DNA of 64,000 nt, from the NCBI GenBank assembly GCA_002205965.3, contig NADL03000682.1, positions 1,054,001-1,118,000 of the forward strand. The letters are read 5' to 3'. Positions 40,711 to 52,590 of the stretch are shown piece after piece. Numbering within the stretch: the first letter of the stretch is position 1; each line of letters opens with the position of its first letter. A program made the translations under genes and the position numbers. This stretch comes from Kappaphycus alvarezii (taxonomy: Eukaryota; Rhodophyta; Florideophyceae; Gigartinales; Solieriaceae). The notes beneath the pieces are model-generated. The model was not told where the DNA came from, ran no database searches, and saw only the letters and a program-made list of their open reading frames with translations.

Positions 40711-41460
40711 TTATAACATTAAGAAGATTTCAGGAGAGGTCTTGGTTGTTAGCGAACGAAGAATCTGAGAAACCAACGATCTTAAATGTCTTATGGTCCG
40801 GCTTAGAAATCTTAAGTGGAGTTTGATTGTCCGCAGCCTTCTTGATAGCCTTATCGATGTTCCTAATTTATGCCGTGACTGCTTCCCAAACATCTCCTTC
40901 GTTACTTGCGCCAATTGTGCAATTTCAAACAGACAATCTGGTCGAGAGTGCGATAACCATACCAGTCTCATCCGCATGGATCTGAACTGTTTCAATGAGG
41001 CATCTCGAGATAAGCTCTCCAGTTTCGAAGAAAGTGGTGTTGCAATGAGCACGTCCCCCTTTTGGACCTTAGTGAGCGAGAAACCCATATACTCGAATGG
41101 TAACAGCGATCCTCTGCCATTCGAACGCCTTGTTCGTCTGTTGTGTCGTCTACAAATTCGTGTTACCTGGCGTAGTATGTCATCCACGTAGGTACCACTC
41201 ATCCAGCGAGAATCTCATTCTCCAGAAAGAAGTAAAGAGCGGCATCCAGCTTGCGCTGCCTCATGCCTAGTTCTTCCCGATGATGTCGTCTAGCGTTGTA
41301 TGCCATAGGTCTCCTGCATCAAATAGCCCGTATAATGGTCGCAGGAGCTTCAAGCACTGATGTGGTTCTAGGGAAAACTCTGGGCTGGGTTCTGAAGGTA
41401 AATGTCCCACCCAAGGGGTTGGAAGCTTCTATATAGGCCTGACGTATGTCTGACGACCAC
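40711..41460 (-). pseudogene. pol: Copia 3 reverse transcriptase, YVDD intact
   Basis: Minus-strand frames carry LYGLFDAGDLWHTTLDD (about 41,340-41,290), GTYVDDILRQ (about 41,195), LPFEYMGFSLTKVQKGD and RMRLVWLSHSRPDCLFEIAQ with LAQVTKEMF. The catalytic YVDD is unchanged, the only intact copia RT box in the window. Frame breaks at about 41,200 and in the C-terminal part still make it a pseudogene. Confidence 0.88.
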
Positions 41461-41513
41461 ACGTCAAAACCAAATATAGAGGCTATGCGAGCAAAAGCGG
41501 GCAGACTGCGGGC

Positions 41514-41786
41514 TTAGGTATTGATTGTATGAACCATCAGTTCTTTCCATTTGTCTCTGTGTCCTCCCATAACATATCGAGCCTTATACTTAATCTGTCC
41601 GTCCAACGTGGACTTAATGGCCAATACAAACCGGCCCGTTAGTACGTTCGCATCTGGAGGGACTTCTTCCTTTAATACCAAAAATGTCCCCCGGTCGAAC
41701 AGACCTCGGACTTCAGCCAGTTTAGCTTGGCTCATCTCCTCAGTATGCGCCCTTTCATCATCAGATTCTAGAACTTCTGTCATCAA
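41514..41786 (-). pseudogene. pol: Copia 3 RT N-terminal segment
   Basis: The frame reads AKLAEVRGLFDRGTFLVL, VLTGRFVLAIKSTLDGQIK and KARYVMGGHRDKWKELMV. This is the start of RVT_2 in this lineage (GRFVLAIK, DGxIKYKARYV, GGHRD). It ends at a stop at 41,514, where family members continue without interruption. Confidence 0.88.
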
Positions 41787-41981
41787 TATGACTTCGTCCT
41801 GAGACTTCTGAAGGAAGACATGCCACGGTCTATATCAACGAGGAATGAGTAAGAGAGTACTTCCGAGTGAAGTACGGTTTCACTTGTGCGAGATTGAATG
41901 GTTTGCAGGCCCAACGTTCGCATCACGTACATATGCAAGCTTCTTGTCGCGTCATGGAATGACCGTGAAAGGCCTAGCCAT

Positions 41982-42500
41982 TCAATACGGCTGTTCGAAA
42001 CCTTCTCTCGCCAGAATAGGACTTGATCCCTGGTTCGTATAGTTGGTCGCATGCTGGTGGCACAGCGTGATGAAGCGCTCTTTGAGCTTAAGCACGCCAT
42101 CTGCCCTTCCATTTCCGTCGAGCACCTCCGCAAGCTCAGGACATTCGCTGAGCGTAGCGCGGCTCAGCATGGCCTCAGAAGCAGTATGCATTCGGGGATA
42201 CTCACCAAATACTAGTGCGGAGGGGACTAATCCTTCTGGACCCAAAGTACCATTCATTGCCTTGACAGCACATGCAAGGGTAAGATGCTTCTTCGTTTGG
42301 GTCTCTCGTGCATTATCTTGTGGTAATCGTGCGTAGAGGACCGTCGTAACGTTCGGCAAGGCCCAAACTTGAATGGGACGTGATCCCGGTGCGATCTACT
42401 TGTACATTGGCACATCTGGCGAGATGTATGAAGAATTCTCCGAATTAGATCTTGATCGGTAAGAATGTGGCTAGGTAGTCTAGTTATACAGAAGATCAGC
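41982..42500 (-). pseudogene. pol: Copia 3 integrase C-terminal half
   Basis: The frame from 42,359 reads LACAVKAMNGTLGPEGLVPS and ALVFGEYPRMHT, typical of the integrase C-terminal half of this lineage. A second frame (42,502-42,254) overlaps its start, so a frameshift lies near 42,340. The catalytic core upstream (42.5-43.1 kb) has no clear open frame. Confidence 0.75.
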
Positions 42501-43194
42501 ATCGTATGAATGCATCCCAGATTCCTTCAGTGGTCATGGAGTCCAAGAATGATGCGGACTGAAGTATGATGCTTCATCCACTACATGCAGTACCGGGCAT
42601 TACCTAAGTACATAACGTCGAGTAGGACGTTCATGAAGCGCAGGTCCCCTGTGCCGGTTGTGACTCAAAACGATGGGGTCCAGGCTTATACGTTGGCATG
42701 GTCACAGTGTTTCACGATGCTTTCTAGTTCAAGAAGTGTCTCCTTCGTTGTGTGCTAGGTTAGCCTTCTTATCAAGTTGGATAATTTTGGTACACAAGGA
42801 TGGAAGAAATTTCGATGGAGCTTAGACAGCTGAACTCTTGAAATAAAAATGGAAGGTGTGAAGCTCATTTCCGCGTACAGATGGTTACTTCGCGAGCGGA
42901 TAATGGGGCATTCCTATTCATCCATGAATACCTCCTCGCTATCTGTCGTTTTTATCTTCCTGCGTTTGGCCAGCCTGTTCGAAATAAAGAACGGCGTTAA
43001 AGCTTCCTTTTCCATGACCTCCATTCCCAGGAGTGGAGGAATGTCTGCCTGTACGACATCCAAACCAACACGGATAGGTGGGGCTCCCGGTGTTGTGTTA
43101 AGTATAATCTATACCTTTCCAAGGACCCGAGGTTGTATCGGCAAAACGAAAGCTTTTGTTGGCCTCAAGTATCCTGCATCCATGGACTCTATTC

Positions 43195-43386
43195 TCATTG
43201 CAGATGCGGTTCAACTTTTCGTCCTATCACCGAGTGCGGGGCAACAGTGTCGATACAGAACCCTGTAATCTGTTGTGGCCCAGTGCGGCGCATCTGGGAA
43301 ACAAGGTCTGCGGCCCTGAGCTCGGACATGATGATGATATCTTCACTCCGTTTCTTCAACTTCCGGCGACGGGGATCACGTCTCAC
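43195..43386 (-). pseudogene. pol: Copia 3 protease, DTG changed to DTV
   Basis: The frame carries ITGFCIDTVAPHSVIGRK. This retrotransposon lineage has an IDTGAPxSVxG protease site; the Gly after Asp-Thr is Val here, which should impair catalysis. It is preceded by a Lys/Arg-rich segment and separated from gag by a frame change near 43,385. Confidence 0.72.
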
Positions 43387-43639
43387 TGATCCTCATCGCC
43401 AAACCGAAAATCCTGCCGATCTTTGGAGTTCCACGCTGAGCGTGTTGATAAACACTTTTGTTCCTTAGCCTCAAGAATGTCATAATGGGCGTTAATCGGA
43501 GGACTCAAAGAATCAGAATCCGAATCATGATCATGGGGATTTCCCATTAAGTCCATGAATGTCTTTGCCTCCTGCGTTGAGTCGCACTTCTCCAAGGTAT
43601 TATGCTGTTCATCGTCTTGCTTAAGCATTTTTTCATGAT

Positions 43640-45392
43640 CTTGAATCAGATCAGCTACTATGTGGATTGCTGGGTGCCTTGCTTGAGCATTTTCTCAGCA
43701 TGACGCCTGGCTGCGTCTTCAGCCCATCTATGGTGCCTATTTCATTGCTCACCACAGCGGACACACCCCTTGCGACGTCTCGCCTCCTCGAATGTGTTTG
43801 CCGAGTACCGGCGGCGCGGAGTAGGTTTTTTATGCCTCCTATAACCCCTTCCATCCTTCTAGTGAACATGACGTGGCTTGCGACCGTGTCTCATTACGTG
43901 TAAGCACACACCTTCTTCATCACTGTCCACGATTCCTTTATGTGGGAATGGGGTCCTGGAGAGCATGTAAAGCTGCTTGAGGTGTTGAATAGACTCTTGT
44001 AGGACAGTACCGAATCAATTTTATGTATATTTCTGCGAAGTTACATTCTAAATAGGTATCGTATACCAATCGGAGTGCTCAGCAACAGCTCGACGAAGAT
44101 AGTCCGTCTTGTTGGCATCCGACTGGAAACCACTAGAGCACTGAGGAGGAAGCTCATTTATGGGCTCAAATAGTTTAGTGAGCCCCTAGGTAATATCGTG
44201 GATATCATGCTCGCGCATGAGAGAGTGACGCCTTACGAGCTCAAACGCACACATAACTTGTAACTTCCTCGCATCGCTGTTGTACTCCTTTTCCATAATC
44301 TCGCACATCGTCGGGAACGACATGGCCGGCATCGTCTTTTCCATGAAGAAACGACGGGCTTCGCCGTCAAAGGCATGTATAAAGATGTCGATTTTCTGCC
44401 TATCAGTCAAAGAATACTGGCGAGCTCATATGACATACATCTTGATGGTATTCTTGACATCTTGCTTAATATCTCCATTGAAATTTTGGTCTTTCATCAT
44501 TTGCACAGCGTAACTCGCCTTCTTCCGGTCTCCATAATCATGGTGGTGATTGCCACTTGTCGAAGTCATACCAAGCGGAATGGGTTCCTGCATCATATTA
44601 CCCAATGACGTAAACTTTGTTGGTAGTGTCGGAAGCGTCGATTTCTCCAATTGCGATGGTCCTGATGGACCCATTACAGAGATGGCAGCACTATTGTGGG
44701 CTCCAAGATGTGCCACCATTTGTTCTGGGAAGTTTTTTCTTGAGATCCTTTGTTCTGCGCGCGAAGATTTCCTTGCGGGTGTCCTACGTAGCGACATGAA
44801 AACAAGTGGTAGCACGGGCCTCTGGTGCCCCTCGAGAAAAAGAACAGTGGGTGGCATTGGTGGTCCCTCTGTGTTTCGCATTACTCTGCCCAGATACAAA
44901 AGGGTTTGGAGATCCGCTTGATTGCTCGAACTTCGCAATAACAGCCTTACAATACTCAGCATTCACCTCAAGCGAATGGCATAACCAAACATGAAGTTTG
45001 ATGCCACGGTTTTGACGGTCATGTTCAGATATTTTAAGTTCATTCCAGTACTATTCAGGGACTGCAGCCGCGTTGAGGAGGTCAATGGTCTCGTATAACG
45101 AAGCCAGCCCATACAGGGGATTCTTAAAGAGCTGTTCATTGACGATCTCTGACGGTGCCGCCAGCATCATATGAACTATTTCTATAACGTCTCCAGGCTC
45201 CGGTAAATTCACGACAGGGGGAGAATTGCCAGACGCAGTAGCAGATGGAGCATCAATAACCAAGAACGAGTCAAGTAGTTCCTTAGCAATATGTAGCAAC
45301 GCCAACGAAGTAGAGCCCGTAATGGCCATGGTCCCCGTCTTCTTCTTGAGCTTCTCAGCTTTTGAACTGAATTGGTTACGAGAAAACGGCAT
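43640..45392 (-). pseudogene. gag: Copia 3 gag
   Basis: An ATG at 45,392 opens MPFSRNQFSSKAEKLKKKTG, a plausible native gag start, running to a stop at 45,051. Downstream frames contain KIDIFIHAFDGEARRFFMEK (about 44,390), MCEIMEKEYNSDARKLQV, DYLRRAVAEHSDW (about 44,070) and a basic region with RRRKGCVRCGEQ (about 43,775), half of a zinc knuckle. At least three breaks interrupt it. Confidence 0.72.
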
Positions 45393-45399
45393 GGTTACT

Positions 45400-45790
45400 T
45401 CGGTAATCTTGATAGCGTAGAATGCAGAGCCTCAGAATCCGATTGTCCTGAGACCGTGCCTTATACATTCTCCTTGTCACGTCGGTGTACAATCAGCGAC
45501 GTTAGTCGATAGGAAGGGTAGTTGAAAAGTAGGGTAGGAAAATGAAATGAAGTTTACTAGGGAGAGAGAGAATTGCCCAGTCCGGCGACCTGCGGCTTCC
45601 TACGGACTCGTCGTTAACGGGGTAGTTGTAACTCACTCGATTGTACCTCTCTTTTTTGGGGAGGGACGGCGGTGAGTGTACCACTTGAAAATATAGCACT
45701 TTGAAATCTCTGCCCTGAACACCTTACAGTGTCAAGGGAAACGTGCGCGACACTTACACACTACAGTATAATATCATTCCTAACCCCTTA
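45400..45790 (-). other. Upstream region of copia 3, possible 5' LTR/leader
   Basis: Sequence immediately before the gag start on the minus strand. It has a long C/T-rich stretch (plus 45,525-45,600 is purine-rich) and a CAAGTGGTACACTCACCGCC block, but no TG...CA ends or duplicate near 40.2 kb that I can see. A 5' LTR is expected here; it cannot be delimited by eye. Confidence 0.3.
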
Positions 45791-45799
45791 TCAAGTTGA

Positions 45800-46400
45800 T
45801 TTGACTGGAGATGCAGCCCTCAAATCAGAAGATTCATCATTTGTATGACCAGTTGCTGCGTGAATATGAGTTGAGACGTGTGTTGTGGGCAGCACGAAAC
45901 CTCTCGAGAAGTTAGTCTTTTGGAATTTCAAGACCATAATTTCTGTGTATCATTGTTGTATTTGCCAAATGCCGTTTTCGCTTCATGTCTATGTGTCTGA
46001 TGGTGTACAGAACGGATGCAAGACGGAGCTGGGTGGTATGAATTCGATGGTTATCCTCAGATGTGTAGAGCCTGAAATGAGAACGTCCGATGAGATTTGG
46101 GTTGAACCTTTATTCGTGTGGCTTGGATTGCCTCCCGCCACCTCCGTGGTAGTCCAGGTTGATTTAGGGCTTAGCTTAGTTGGTTTAACAAGTTAGGAGA
46201 CAAGTGTATATGGACTTAAATGGGAGAAAAGCCTACGAGAAAATGGGCATCCGCTTGTGTGTTCTCAACCGGTTTCTTCACTTCTTCTTTGCAATTTCTC
46301 GTAATTGAACTCAACAGTCCGTATCCCAGGTCAATGGTAACGCTCTCGGTTATATCAAGACGGGAGTCAAGACGAAACCATGTTTCATCTGGAACCTTTT
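45800..46400. other. Sequence without a supported gene
   Basis: A plus-strand frame from 45,885 (103 codons, GTG start) has no recognised motif. I see no repeat or regulatory structure. Confidence 0.4.
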
Positions 46401-46410
46401 ATAGGTAAAT

Positions 46411-48150
46411 TTACAACTTTTCAGAGGAACACTCCGGATGATAGCTTGTAATGGGTCTCACAACGCTGACAAAGGCATTGACACTCATAACAACGGTGCC
46501 ATTGGCTTCGCTGCCTGGGCAGCGAATAATCTGCCTAAACGGGGGAAGTTGGGGTGCTTTATTGATTGGAGATGTAAGACGGCAATTTTCCGAGACTAGG
46601 GGGGCAGGTCTGTGTATTACAGAGTCTAAAAAGGAGGCGGAGTTAGGCAGGACGACCTCACAAGACTGGTGTGAGGACAGCCGCAAGGCATGCTGCGTTG
46701 GACGAAACCATCGCCGCAGCGTGTCTTTGCATAAGGACAGATCGCACCCGATCGAAGGTCTCCATGCCTCACACGACGACGTGCCTAGCCAAGTCTGGTA
46801 GCAACGCGAATGCGTCCGGCTGCCACCCGCCACGAGTGGGTATCGCCACTGGAACCAGTCGGGACCTGGCATGCGTGGTGATAAAGTCTTGATACCTCTT
46901 GAACTTTGACGCTTTCGCGGCGTTCAGAGATGTCAAGGGGTTGAAACAACGGGCCGTGTGTTTGAGGGAGCAAGTGGATTGACGAATGTAACATCGAAAT
47001 GTCTGTCCCTCCGGTGCTCCCCATAGCCCTTATGTTTGGCCTCGTGCGTGTTGGCCATTGGGACAGGGCTCATTTACGGGTACTAGTCCGATGTGAGGAC
47101 CGTGACATGGCAGTGACGATCGATTCGCTCTCTGTCTTGCAAGCAGTGCATAGGGTGGTCACCGAAGATGTCCAAGATTTCCGAGCAGTTGCTCCTGGGG
47201 CACGGGGTGCTGGGCGAAGAGTGGTATCTGGCAATAGTATTGGAACCAGCCGGGAAAAGCTTTGGGAGCAATGTTGTCTTAAGGCCCGGGCATCGTGCGC
47301 AGTATACCCACTGTTCAGCGCCGGGGAAGCCCATCGACGAGCGAAAAGCTTGTACCCTGCTGTCGGCAGAAGGTATACGCTCTTAAGCCGCTTCGTGAAT
47401 TGCATCCGTCAGCCTTTTTTGGCAAGGGGGTTCTTTGAGTAAAAGGCGCTGAAGGGAACGATATCCGACGGGGGACAAGAGACAGACCAGACCCTATGGG
47501 CGTCGACTGGATCATTGTATGTGCTCAGCGGTCGTACTGAAGCCGGTAAATGGAGCGGCCGAGGGTATCAGCAGCGGCGCAAGAGGCGAGAAAAGCGGCG
47601 GCAGAAATGCCGCGCCCCAACGTGAGGCCTACCCCAACAATGATTTCTCGGGTTTGGGCGTTTCACCGGGAGCTGGAGTTCTTGAAAGACATCAAGGTCA
47701 AGGACGCCTCCGGCCAAAGTCCGGACGCATTTCCCGATCACCTCGTCGAAGCACTTGGCGCCTTCCGCTATACTAGAAGGGGAAGGACGCGTAATAAGTA
47801 GCCGACCTTGCAGACTCTGAAGCATTTTCGGAAGAGTTGAAGGGCCACATGTGTGTCGTCAAGATCGGCAATTGTTGCCAGGAAGGCTTAAGGGACCCAA
47901 CATGTTCGTAGAAATCCTGTTGCATGAATGCTGTCGGGCCTATGGGGCCGTTGAGAATACGAGTTTGCGTAACTATATACCTGCTGTGGTCCGGCTGGGT
48001 AGATCTCTTGGACGGACGGAGGGTGGTGCAGTAGGCCAGCAAACCGTGCACTTTGTCTGGGACAGATGGAGGTCGCGTCTGTGGCGTACGGCCTGCTTGA
48101 AGGCTCGCCTGAAGGTAGCCTTTTAGGAAGAGTAGTTCCTCCCCCATTAC
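46411..48150 (-). pseudogene. Non-LTR retrotransposon ORF2, C-terminal half, copy 4
   Basis: The longest copy of the family. On the minus strand: ELQLPVK then GVGLTLGRGISAAAFLAS (about 47,690-47,600, the LPxxxGGLGLR-type block after RT), PGAEQWVYCARCPGLKT (about 47,330), the zinc knuckle TPCPRSNCSEILDIFGDH with MHCLQDRERIDRH (about 47,215-47,110), AMGSTGGT (about 47,020), DVTFVNPL, SLNAAKASKFKRYQDF (about 46,935), VPVAIPTRGGWQPDAF (about 46,855-46,810), then an untranslated tail with the R2 block. Several frameshifts break it. RT motifs upstream of 47.8 kb are not recognisable. Confidence 0.72.
46525..46630 (-). repeat. R2 block at the 3' end of non-LTR copy 4
   Basis: On the minus strand: ACACAGACCTGCCCC, GGAAAATxGCxGxC, then AATCAATAAAGCACCCCAA and a C-rich end. 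It contains AATAAA, a standard polyadenylation signal, and lies downstream of the ORF, so it is probably the conserved 3' end of the element. Confidence 0.7.
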
Positions 48151-48250
48151 TGTGTCGGCATACCTTTTTTGAGTAGGTTGTGGTTGTCTGGAAAACTATG
48201 GAATAGCTCGGATATGTCTTCCGAGTAAAACGCCCAATCCTTACTACTCT
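48140..48250 (-). repeat. Dispersed repeat block R1 upstream of non-LTR copy 4
   Basis: The reverse complement reads GATTGGGCGTTTTACTCGG, AAGACATATCCGAG, AGTTTTCCAGACAACCACAA and GGTATGCCGACACAGTAATG. It matches 4,872-4,955 over its full length plus the start segment seen at 5,160. Here it sits at the 5' side of the coding remnant. Confidence 0.75.
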
Positions 48251-48254
48251 GTGG

Positions 48255-50360
48255 CGTATGACGACGAAAGGACTTCTAATATTTTCAGTAGCTGCTGTGG
48301 GTTCCGATGATATATCTGTCTCCATGATGCCATAGCTTAGAAGGAGCTGCGCTACCTCTCTGTCGCCATTCTTATTAGAGGTCAGCAAATCTTGTATTCT
48401 CAGGACAACGGGTGTGCAGGACTAGGTTGAAGAGCAATCCTCCCAGGTTGTGGCCCTGTCCTGAAACAGTCAACCACACGAGGTGATAAGCGGCCGACGC
48501 ACGCCGAGCAAAACGACATTGATGTGGGAAGGGTAACAAGGCTCGTCAAAGAAGGTGCATATGGAGAAGCAGGCCACGCCCTAAAATCCAAGTTAGTATA
48601 TGAGCGTACTAGTGGGTTCAACTGATCACTATAGGCTTCTTAGTGGACTTGAAACAGCATTTCGCTCGGCTACTGTTGCGTAAATTGTGGAGGACACCAC
48701 AGCTGTTACTGCAGGGTCAATATGGATAGATCCGCTTTTCTGAGCTCTCCGATTTGAAATGATTCGCTCAGCAGTCGCCAATCCATTATAATTTTCCCGA
48801 TTGGCTAGGTTTGACGCGCGAAGAGGTTAACTTAGAGCTGTATGATTTCGGTGCGTCATGCTCATTGCTAAGTACCTATGTGGTACGCTATGTTCATTCC
48901 CTAACTACAGGCACAGGTCATTATACGCGGCGAAGTGCGACTGGTGCAGATATCTTTTCTTCTTAAAGCGGTAAAGGAGATTTGTAGCATAAGTGCTAAA
49001 ATTTTGTTTTGATTTCACTTGCGAAGTGTCCACACAGAAGGGCGATCAGAAATTGACCGACTCTGTATGACAAGCTCTGGCGTGTCACGCTATCAGGGCA
49101 ACATTGAAAGCTGGGTGGCCGGAACTTAATGCACCCTGTTTTGAATGCATCACGAGTCAAAAAGTCAATGAAAACAGTCCTGGAGGCAGATGCACTATAT
49201 CATATCATGCCTTAACTCAAGAGCCGCCCGTCGTTAATAAATTGCTTCCAATCATCTGCACAACAGAAGTTATCAAGGGTAGTTTCACTTGGCTCATGTG
49301 GCGCACAATCAGGGCAAGACAAGGAAGCTTGGAGCGAATCAATTTGCTGTGTTGCTGCCTGATGTCAGCGCTGATGTCAACATCACGGTTGTATTTCGGA
49401 AAAAAATTGTGCCACACTTGTCACGTACTGCACTGCATTTATATGAGCAGGAACTCCGTCAGCACGGTAGTACCAGGTTACCAATTTGTCAAAGAATTGA
49501 TTTCAACCACTTTTTTGAAATCATTCTGTTCAGGGGCACTAAAGGCCCATGGGTACAAAGGATCTACAATACAGTGTATGATGTGCACAGTCCATCCAGT
49601 CCCTTTCGTTGGTTGACTTTTCTTTAGGAACGAGCCATGGCCAAAAATCAAGTCAGCCGCATCAATAGATGGACCTGGACGTTGATTTACTTTTTGAAAA
49701 AGGGATCGCGAATGTGTTTTTCTGAATCTGAACTATTCACTGCGCAGTCGTTAGGCAGTTGAACTCGCAGCTTTGAACAGTGGCTGGCGCATTAGTGTCA
49801 CGTGACTGGGTGGAAAGGTGTTGCAAACTCGAATGTCCCACTGGGAGAGATATTCAAAATGCTTTTCAGAGAGTACGCATTGGTCGCTCTCGGAGACTGA
49901 GTGACTTAGTAGATTGTCCGATCGAATGAAGCAGTTGCATTCTTTCGGTACCAACGTGTTGATATTTTGAGAAACCGTTGAGAACTGAGGGAAAATTAAG
50001 AGGTACTACCGGTCACCCTCGAAGATATTCCGGCCCACAACAGGCCATATCTTTCAAACACTAGAGCACCTCACATTCCCACTCATTGAGAATTGGTAGT
50101 GGAAGAATGATATTTATAGGAATTTATAAGGTGGCCTGTGTGAACGCTAGTTTATACGTGGTCCATATTGCAGTTTCTAATCAGTTGCTTTGCAAATTTG
50201 TCCAGCACGGTCTAGCATTGTAATGTGCTGCATGTAATATTATTCCATCTCCAGGAATTTATGCCCTCAATAATTCCTGAAATAATCCGTAATGCCCACA
50301 TGGACTTGGTATCAATTCGGACGGAAGGGGAAAAACATCCAGATTACGGATTACTGATTA
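48255..50360. other. Sequence without a supported gene
   Basis: Frames at 48,400-48,621 (minus) and 49,104-49,627 (plus) are open but lack recognised motifs. The plus frame at 49,289 reads VLLPDVSADVNITVVFRKK and could be a remnant of an unknown element. Confidence 0.4.
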
Positions 50361-50377
50361 TTTTAAGACCACCCAAT

Positions 50378-50465
50378 ACACAGACCTGCCCCGCCGTGTC
50401 GATAAGTACCCGTCCTACCGTATATACATCTCTAATCAATAAAACACCCCAAATTTCCCCCGTTC
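50378..50465 (+). repeat. R2 block, solo plus-strand copy
   Basis: ACACAGACCTGCCCC at 50,379, then ACATCTCTAATCAATAAAACACCCC and AAATTTCCCCC. The same motif occurs on the minus strand at 46.5 and 51.7 kb and on the plus strand at 6.99 kb. A shorter match (AAAACACCCCAAATTTCCCCC) is at 32,628. No coding remnant adjoins this copy. Confidence 0.7.
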
Positions 50466-50639
50466 ACGTAGCCGATGCCTTTGTACACCTTAGCCCGTAA
50501 ACCCGGATCATTCACTTGGCCTTGACGGCCATGACTCAGCGCTGCTAACGATGTACTAACTGTTCAGCTGACTGCCTAAGATGCGGTTAGAGTTTATACA
50601 ATGACGGTATCCCGATTGGCTCACCATCTCTGTTGCAAC

Positions 50640-51300
50640 ATAATCCTTTTTCGCCAACGTAAGTATAGTATTTCAGTGCTGTGTCGTGCACAGGATATCT
50701 CGCCGTAACATCGAGTCAAGTATTGAGTAAAGCGCTGTACAGTACAGCACAACACAAAATGTACTCAATACAATTCCACAATTCCAAACGGTTCTGTACA
50801 GTACATCCGGACACCCAAATTATTTGGTTTTGGCCCGATATTCAATACTAATTGCCACTGTATTACCTGATGACGACGCAAATTAGTGCAAACTAGTCAG
50901 GGGCTGAAATAATATTGCTTTATTCGGGCCAAAAATGTTTTCGGCCCAGTTTTTGTACTGCATGTAATGCAGTGTTTTAAAACCTTTGACATAACGATTT
51001 ACTGTCCAGCGCTGTTCCTCATCCCCATTGGCGAATTACTGCACGTACGTACTGTTCAAAATTGAGTTTGTCATGCCTGGCATATTTTAAAAATATTCAG
51101 AACGAATTGGCCGAGAAGAGGTGCTCGTGATCAAACCTTACAATGAACGGTATCAAAATAAAGTCGGCACAGTACTTTGAAATTAGTAAAATTGTCAAGT
51201 GCACAACAGTACAGTACATACAGTACATTTCATACTGCACAGTATGGGGTTTCGATCACCCCAACTGCGTAGTGCAGTATCCCGTGCTTCGTGCCCAGAA
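50640..51300. repeat. GTAC-rich region with inverted TTTTGGCCCGA arms
   Basis: Many CTGTACAGTAC, ACAGTACAT and GTACGTAC words cluster at 50,733-50,805 and 51,050-51,260. Between them, TTTTGGCCCGA (about 50,828) and its inverse TCGGGCCAAAA (about 50,927) flank about 90 bases. The symmetrical layout suggests a non-autonomous element or a foldback structure, but boundaries are unclear. Confidence 0.45.
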
Positions 51301-51729
51301 CTCGTGCCGCATCTAACCTGAAAATAAACCTCGCTTTACGGTAAGGCTTGCACTCTACATGGTTCATACCATTGAATAAATAATGGAGCCCACCCCTTCT
51401 CTAGATTAGACAAAATTCCAAACAGGAACATGATAGTGTCACGCCGGCACGAGGCCATGTTGCGGTCAATTAACCTAAACTAGTCCGTTCCCCCTCGACG
51501 TCGCCCTTGACAACATCTCTTATTCTTCAAGTCCCTGCTTCATTCCATAGCGCTGGCCGAAACGTTGCACGAATTGTCCGTATCACCTCACCTGTCGCCC
51601 TCAACGCAGCCATCGAAAGATTCTGCAGGTTTGAATTCCAAGAGTTATAAGAACATGGCAGGGGGGAATGTGAGGTGCCTTCATATTTGAAAGATATGGT
51701 AGTTTGTGGCACGTAACACCCTAGAGGGG

Positions 51730-51830
51730 GGGAATTGGGGTGCTTTACTGATTAAGGATGCAGGGCGGCTGTTTTCCGAAGAGTAGGGGAGACAGGTATG
51801 GGTATAAGAGAGTCTGAAAGTGAGGCAGGT
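51730..51830 (-). repeat. R2 block at the 3' side of non-LTR copy 5
   Basis: On the minus strand: CATACCTGTCTCCCC, GGAAAACAGCCGCCC, AATCAGTAAAGCACCCCAA and CCCCCCC. It is close to the 46.5 kb copy; the polyadenylation-type AATAAA is AGTAAA here. Confidence 0.7.
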
Positions 51831-51979
51831 ATCGTAAAGGGTGACCAGTAGTACCTCTTACTTTTCCCTAAAAAGCTGGCCCATGGTCGTCCAGCAGGCA
51901 AGCGGAGTTGGACATAACGGCTGCGGCAGCGTGCCTTTGGGTAAGCACCGCTCGGACCTTGCCATAGGTCTCCATCGCC

Positions 51980-52590
51980 CTACCGGCGATCGGATCGGAT
52001 ATATCTTCCAAGAGTAAAACACCCAAACCTTCCCCCTAACGGCAATGGAGACCTATGGGGTGTGACATCGGTTAGCCCCCCAAAGGCGTCTAGATGCCAA
52101 CCTGCGAGAGTGGATACAGGGATAGGCACGAGGCTACCTCTCCCGGACGTTACGATAAAAAGATTCATATCTTCTAATCTTCGCGGACACGGCCGCATTG
52201 AGCGAGGAGAGCAAATTAAAAGTTTGCAACCTCTTACAGGAGGGCACTAGGTGGTTGATTAACGTGACTTCAAAGAAGTCTGTACCTCCATTGCTTCCCA
52301 TCGCCTGAATGTCTGGCCTCGTGCGATGGACCCCATCCCGCGGTTCGACGGCGGGGTGGCAGGCCGCTTTCTGCAGGTCTCGCGCGAAGATGACGACTCG
52401 ACTTGCCAAGCAGGTGGCTTGCTTGACTGTTGCTTCTCATCCACTAGGCAGTGCTCCCGTGTGAGTGTAGTCATTATCCTCGAAACAATGGGGGGAATGA
52501 CGGGGTAGCTCACTGCCTCGTCTGACACTTCTAGCGGGGGGAATCTAAACGGAGTCTCGCAACAATGCTTAGCAGAAATGCCACTCAAAT
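51980..52590 (-). pseudogene. Non-LTR retrotransposon ORF2 C-terminus, copy 5
   Basis: The minus-strand frame from 52,409 reads RTRPDIQAMGSNGGTDFFE, VTLINHLVPS and LLSSLNAAVSAKIRRYESF. The next frame (52,198-51,980) continues with SLVPIPVSTLAGWHLDAF and then runs into the R1 repeat at 52,032. RPDI followed after 11 residues by E/D-V-T is the restriction-like endonuclease signature, and it is intact in this copy (the DVT Asp is Glu). The zinc knuckle region upstream (52,410-52,590) is not conserved; instead PFRFPPLEVSDEAV matches FRSPLEVSDDEV at 6,960. Confidence 0.68.

Larger units (their letters stand above)
40290..45392 (-). mobile_element. Ty1/copia retrotransposon 3, different lineage, degenerate
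   Basis: Minus-strand order: gag (45,392-43,640), protease (about 43,260), integrase (42,500-41,990), linker and RT (41,786-40,900), RNase H (40,618-40,300). The sequence is unlike elements 1 and 2. The RT box YVDD is intact, but frameshifts and stops occur in gag, between integrase and RT, and in the RNase H tail. Total internal length is about 5.1 kb, typical for a nearly complete copy. It is less decayed than copia 2. Confidence 0.9.

Noticed and set aside
46451..46801. Plus-strand frame of 116 codons
   Set aside because: It overlaps the antisense of a non-LTR remnant whose minus-strand motifs are clear, so it is a shadow frame.
49104..49627. Two overlapping plus-strand frames of 170 and 112 codons as host genes
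   Set aside because: The shorter starts at TTG, neither has a recognised motif, and they overlap each other, so coding status cannot be supported.
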